Of a stretch of 49,036 bases of DNA, positions 47,178-49,036 are shown in pieces; the stretch's first letter is position 1, and the number at the start of each line of letters is the position of its first letter. Source of the stretch: an uncultured Clostridia bacterium. GTDB taxonomy: Bacteria; Bacillota; Clostridia; TANB77; CAG-508. The notes beneath the pieces are model-generated. The model did not search any database, had not been told where the DNA came from, and saw only the letters and a program-made list of their open reading frames with translations. The position numbers and the translations under genes were made by a program. The stretch spans positions 1-49,036 of the forward strand of contig CAKPDY010000010.1 of NCBI GenBank assembly GCA_934149165.1, given 5' to 3'.

Positions 47178-47969
47178 ATGTTTAGATTTTGTAGTTTATT
47201 TAGTGGAAGTTCCGGTAACAGCTCGCTTGTTCAAACTGATAAAACAAATATATTAGTTGATTGTGGTGAAAGTGCTAAAAAAATAATAAATTCACTTTCT
47301 GAAATCAATATAAATATAGAAAATATTAATGCTATTTTAATAACACATGAACATATTGACCATGTAAAATCACTTGGAACTCTATCAAAAAAATATAATA
47401 TACCAATTTATACAAATAAAGAAACACTTAATGCTATGCCAGAACAAAAAATTAAAATTAAAGAAGAAAATATTAATTTTTTTAATATTTCAGAAGATTT
47501 TTTTATTGGAGATCTAAAAATACACGCATTTTCTATACCACATGATGCAGCTAATCCCTGTGGCTTTAATATATATAATAATAACAAAAAGATTAGCATT
47601 GCCACTGATATAGGTCACATCACACCAGAAATTATGAATAATTTAGAAAAAAGTACATTTTTATTATTAGAATCAAATTATGATTTTAACACTTTAAAAT
47701 GTTCACCATATCCATATCATTTAAAACAAAGAATTTCTGGACCATATGGTCATTTATCAAATGATGTAGCTGGTAAAACAATCTCCAAATTATTATATAC
47801 TGGCTTAAAAACCGTTATGCTTGGACACTTAAGTAAGGAAAATAATTTTCCGGAATTGGCTTATAAAACAGTAATGGATGAAATTATTTGTAACAATAAT
47901 TTAGAAAATCCAATTAATTTAAGTGTAGCAACACGTTTTAATCATAGTGATATTATTGATATATCTTAA
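47178..47969 (+). CDS. walJ: MBL-fold metallo-hydrolase, WalJ/YycJ type
   Basis: This 263-residue metallo-beta-lactamase-fold protein starts with 'FRFCSLFSGSSGNSSLV', typical of YycJ/WalJ. It has the metal motif 'THEHIDH' (56-62), then 'IPHDAANPCGF', 'IATDIGHITPE', 'LLESNYD' and 'LGHLSKENN'. In Bacillus and Staphylococcus walJ is the last gene of the WalRK operon, and related proteins act as 5'-3' DNA exonucleases; here walRK is absent from the window. It lies between murA and rlmH on the same strand; walJ and rlmH are also near neighbours close to the origin in some Firmicutes (established knowledge). Confidence 0.9.
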   Translation: MFRFCSLFSGSSGNSSLVQTDKTNILVDCGESAKKIINSLSEININIENINAILITHEHIDHVKSLGTLSKKYNIPIYTNKETLNAMPEQKIKIKEENINFFNISEDFFIGDLKIHAFSIPHDAANPCGFNIYNNNKKISIATDIGHITPEIMNNLEKSTFLLLESNYDFNTLKCSPYPYHLKQRISGPYGHLSNDVAGKTISKLLYTGLKTVMLGHLSKENNFPELAYKTVMDEIICNNNLENPINLSVATRFNHSDIIDIS

Positions 47970-48069
47970 ACTATATAATGGGAATAATAGATTTTGAATG
48001 ATTATTATATTCAGAATTTATTATTTCCATTAAATAATGTATATAAAAAAATAAAAGGAGTTATTAATT

Positions 48070-48552
48070 ATGATACATATTAATATTATTTGTATTGGAA
48101 AAATAAAAGAAAAATTTTTTCGTGATGCAATAGATGAATATTCAAAAAGACTAGGTAAATATTGCACATTAAAAATAAATGAATTACCAGACGAAAAAAT
48201 TCCAAATAATGCAAGTGAAAAAGATTTTATTTTAATTAAAGAAAAAGAATGTAATAATATATTAAATTATATAAAAAAAGATTCTTATATTATTTGTTTA
48301 GATTTAAAAGGAAAACAATTTACATCTGAAGAATTTTCTAAAAAAATAGAAAATATTTCTTTAAATTATAATAGTTGTATTACCTTTATAGTTGGAGGTT
48401 CACTTGGTATATCAGAAAAAATTTTGAATATATCAAATGAATCTATTTCATTTTCTAAAATGACCTTTCCTCATCAGTTATTTAGAATTTTTTTATTAGA
48501 ACAAATATATAGAGCTTTTAAAATTTCTAATAATGAGGCTTATCATAAGTAA
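48070..48552 (+). CDS. rlmH: 23S rRNA (pseudouridine-1915-N3)-methyltransferase
   Basis: RlmH methylates pseudouridine 1915 in helix 69 of 23S rRNA at the subunit interface of the 70S ribosome. The 160-residue SPOUT-class protein is of full length, with 'IICIGKIKEKFFRDAIDEY', the knot region 'YIICLDLKGK', the SAM loop 'FIVGGSLGIS' (106-114) and the C-terminal 'MTFPHQLFRIFLLEQIYRAF' ending in AYHK. AAAAGGAG precedes ATG. Its last codons, GAGGCTTATCATAAGTAA, closely resemble the attachment sequence used by SCC elements in staphylococci. An inverted repeat begins 19 bases after the stop. Confidence 0.96.
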   Translation: MIHINIICIGKIKEKFFRDAIDEYSKRLGKYCTLKINELPDEKIPNNASEKDFILIKEKECNNILNYIKKDSYIICLDLKGKQFTSEEFSKKIENISLNYNSCITFIVGGSLGISEKILNISNESISFSKMTFPHQLFRIFLLEQIYRAFKISNNEAYHK

Positions 48553-48571
48553 TTTTTATTTATAAAATAAA

Positions 48572-48729
48572 TTGCAGAAAAATTATAAATTATTTTTATT
48601 ATTATTTTATTCTTGGGGGACAAGATTAAAGAAAACAATAATTTGACAAAAAACTAATATAATATATGGGGTCTATTTTTTATTTTTTATAATTTTTTAT
48701 GATTTTATTTTTTTATAATTTTTCTGCAA
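48572..48729. repeat. 18-bp perfect inverted repeat flanking about 122 bp, behind rlmH
   Basis: TTGCAGAAAAATTATAAA (48572-48589) is matched by its exact reverse complement at 48712-48729. The inner 122 bases are AT-rich with one G-rich patch (CTTGGGGGACAAG) and a TTGACA/TATAAT pair that is too close together to be a normal promoter. No ORF is seen. It could be a MITE-like element, a protein-binding site pair, or a long hairpin terminator for the murA-walJ-rlmH strand. Confidence 0.7.
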
Positions 48730-48740
48730 AAATAAAAACT

Positions 48741-49036
48741 AATTTATTTATTTGTTAATTAATTCTTTTATTAACTATTTTGTTTTAATTAATTTATTTT
48801 TTTATTAACTATTTTATTTTTAATTAATTTATTTTTTTATTAATTATTTTATTTTAATTAATTTATTTTTTATTAATTATTTTTTTATTAATTATTTTAT
48901 TTTTAATTAATTTATTTTTTATTAATTATTTTATTTTTAATCAATTTATTTTTAATTAATTATTTTTTTATTAACTATTTTATTTTTAATTAATTTATTT
49001 TTTTATTAATTATTTTATTTTAATTAATTTATTTTT
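48741..49036. repeat. AT-only minisatellite with a period of about 34 bp
   Basis: From about 48741 to the window end the sequence is almost pure A/T and T-rich on the plus strand. It repeats ATTAACTATTTTATTTTTAA / TTAATTTATTTTTTT-like units of 33-35 bases with TTAATTAA palindromes. About seven or eight imperfect copies are visible and the array continues past the edge. There is no coding frame. With the inverted repeat at 48572-48729 it fills the 484 gene-free bases after rlmH. Confidence 0.8.

Noticed and set aside
48601..48670. Sigma-A promoter from TTGACA and TATAAT inside the inverted repeat
   Set aside because: The two boxes are about 9 bases apart, too close for a promoter, and no gene follows.

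Overview
The window is a strongly AT-rich chromosomal segment from a low-GC, spore-forming Firmicute, most likely a gut-type Clostridia relative (inference). Supporting signs are spoIIR, tandem TGTCGAA-type Spo0A boxes, AGGAGG ribosome sites, TTG/GTG starts, TAA as the usual stop, and the cell-wall gene set. No rRNA or tRNA gene and no CRISPR array was seen.

Layout. (1) 1-2150 is a decayed mobile-element zone: the start of an ISLre2-like transposase, an excisionase-like gene, and a tyrosine integrase with no usable start codon and an in-frame amber stop. (2) 2150-5960 holds a GNAT acetyltransferase behind an attenuator-like leader with a 9-codon leader peptide, a frameshifted FAD-oxidoreductase remnant, a membrane polysaccharide deacetylase, rubrerythrin and prfA. 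(3) 5966-26893 is one uninterrupted 20.9-kb gene for a 6,975-residue surface or secreted protein built from about 13 beta-helix modules, 11 InlB-type repeats and Ig/FN3-like modules, with a near-perfect 1,032-bp in-frame tandem duplication. (4) 27095-30630 is a TasA/SipW-like fibre operon: an apparently inactive signal-peptidase paralogue, a TasA-like major subunit, a linker-containing TasA-like protein, an active-looking SipW-type signal peptidase and a small TasA-like protein. Its promoter carries two Spo0A boxes. (5) 30797-34433 encodes an M18 aminopeptidase, a phosphoglucomutase and a small Cys-containing protein on the plus strand. (6) 34468-42822 is a second envelope block: a BspA-type LRR protein with an FPQTG sortase signal, an NlpC/P60-GLUG protein, an M14 peptidoglycan peptidase and a VanW protein. 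(7) 43150-48552 holds a UDP-sugar pyrophosphorylase, an unknown gene facing spoIIR across a shared Spo0A-box region, then murA, walJ and rlmH. (8) The right end is an 18-bp inverted repeat followed by an AT minisatellite with a period of about 34 bp.

How the genes may work together (inference): the window is dominated by cell-surface construction. The TasA/SipW operon would make SipW-processed fibres under Spo0A control. The giant protein lies just downstream, behind a terminator, and may be a partner adhesin or a separate surface molecule. The LRR-FPQTG and NlpC-GLUG proteins form a second two-gene surface operon. Peptidoglycan enzymes (deacetylase, M14 peptidase, VanW protein, MurA), UDP-sugar supply (phosphoglucomutase, UDP-sugar pyrophosphorylase) and SpoIIR fit a wall-remodelling and sporulation context. 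The most unusual items are the giant modular protein with its recent duplication, the pseudo-signal-peptidase heading a SipW operon, the Spo0A boxes, and the GNAT leader-peptide attenuator.
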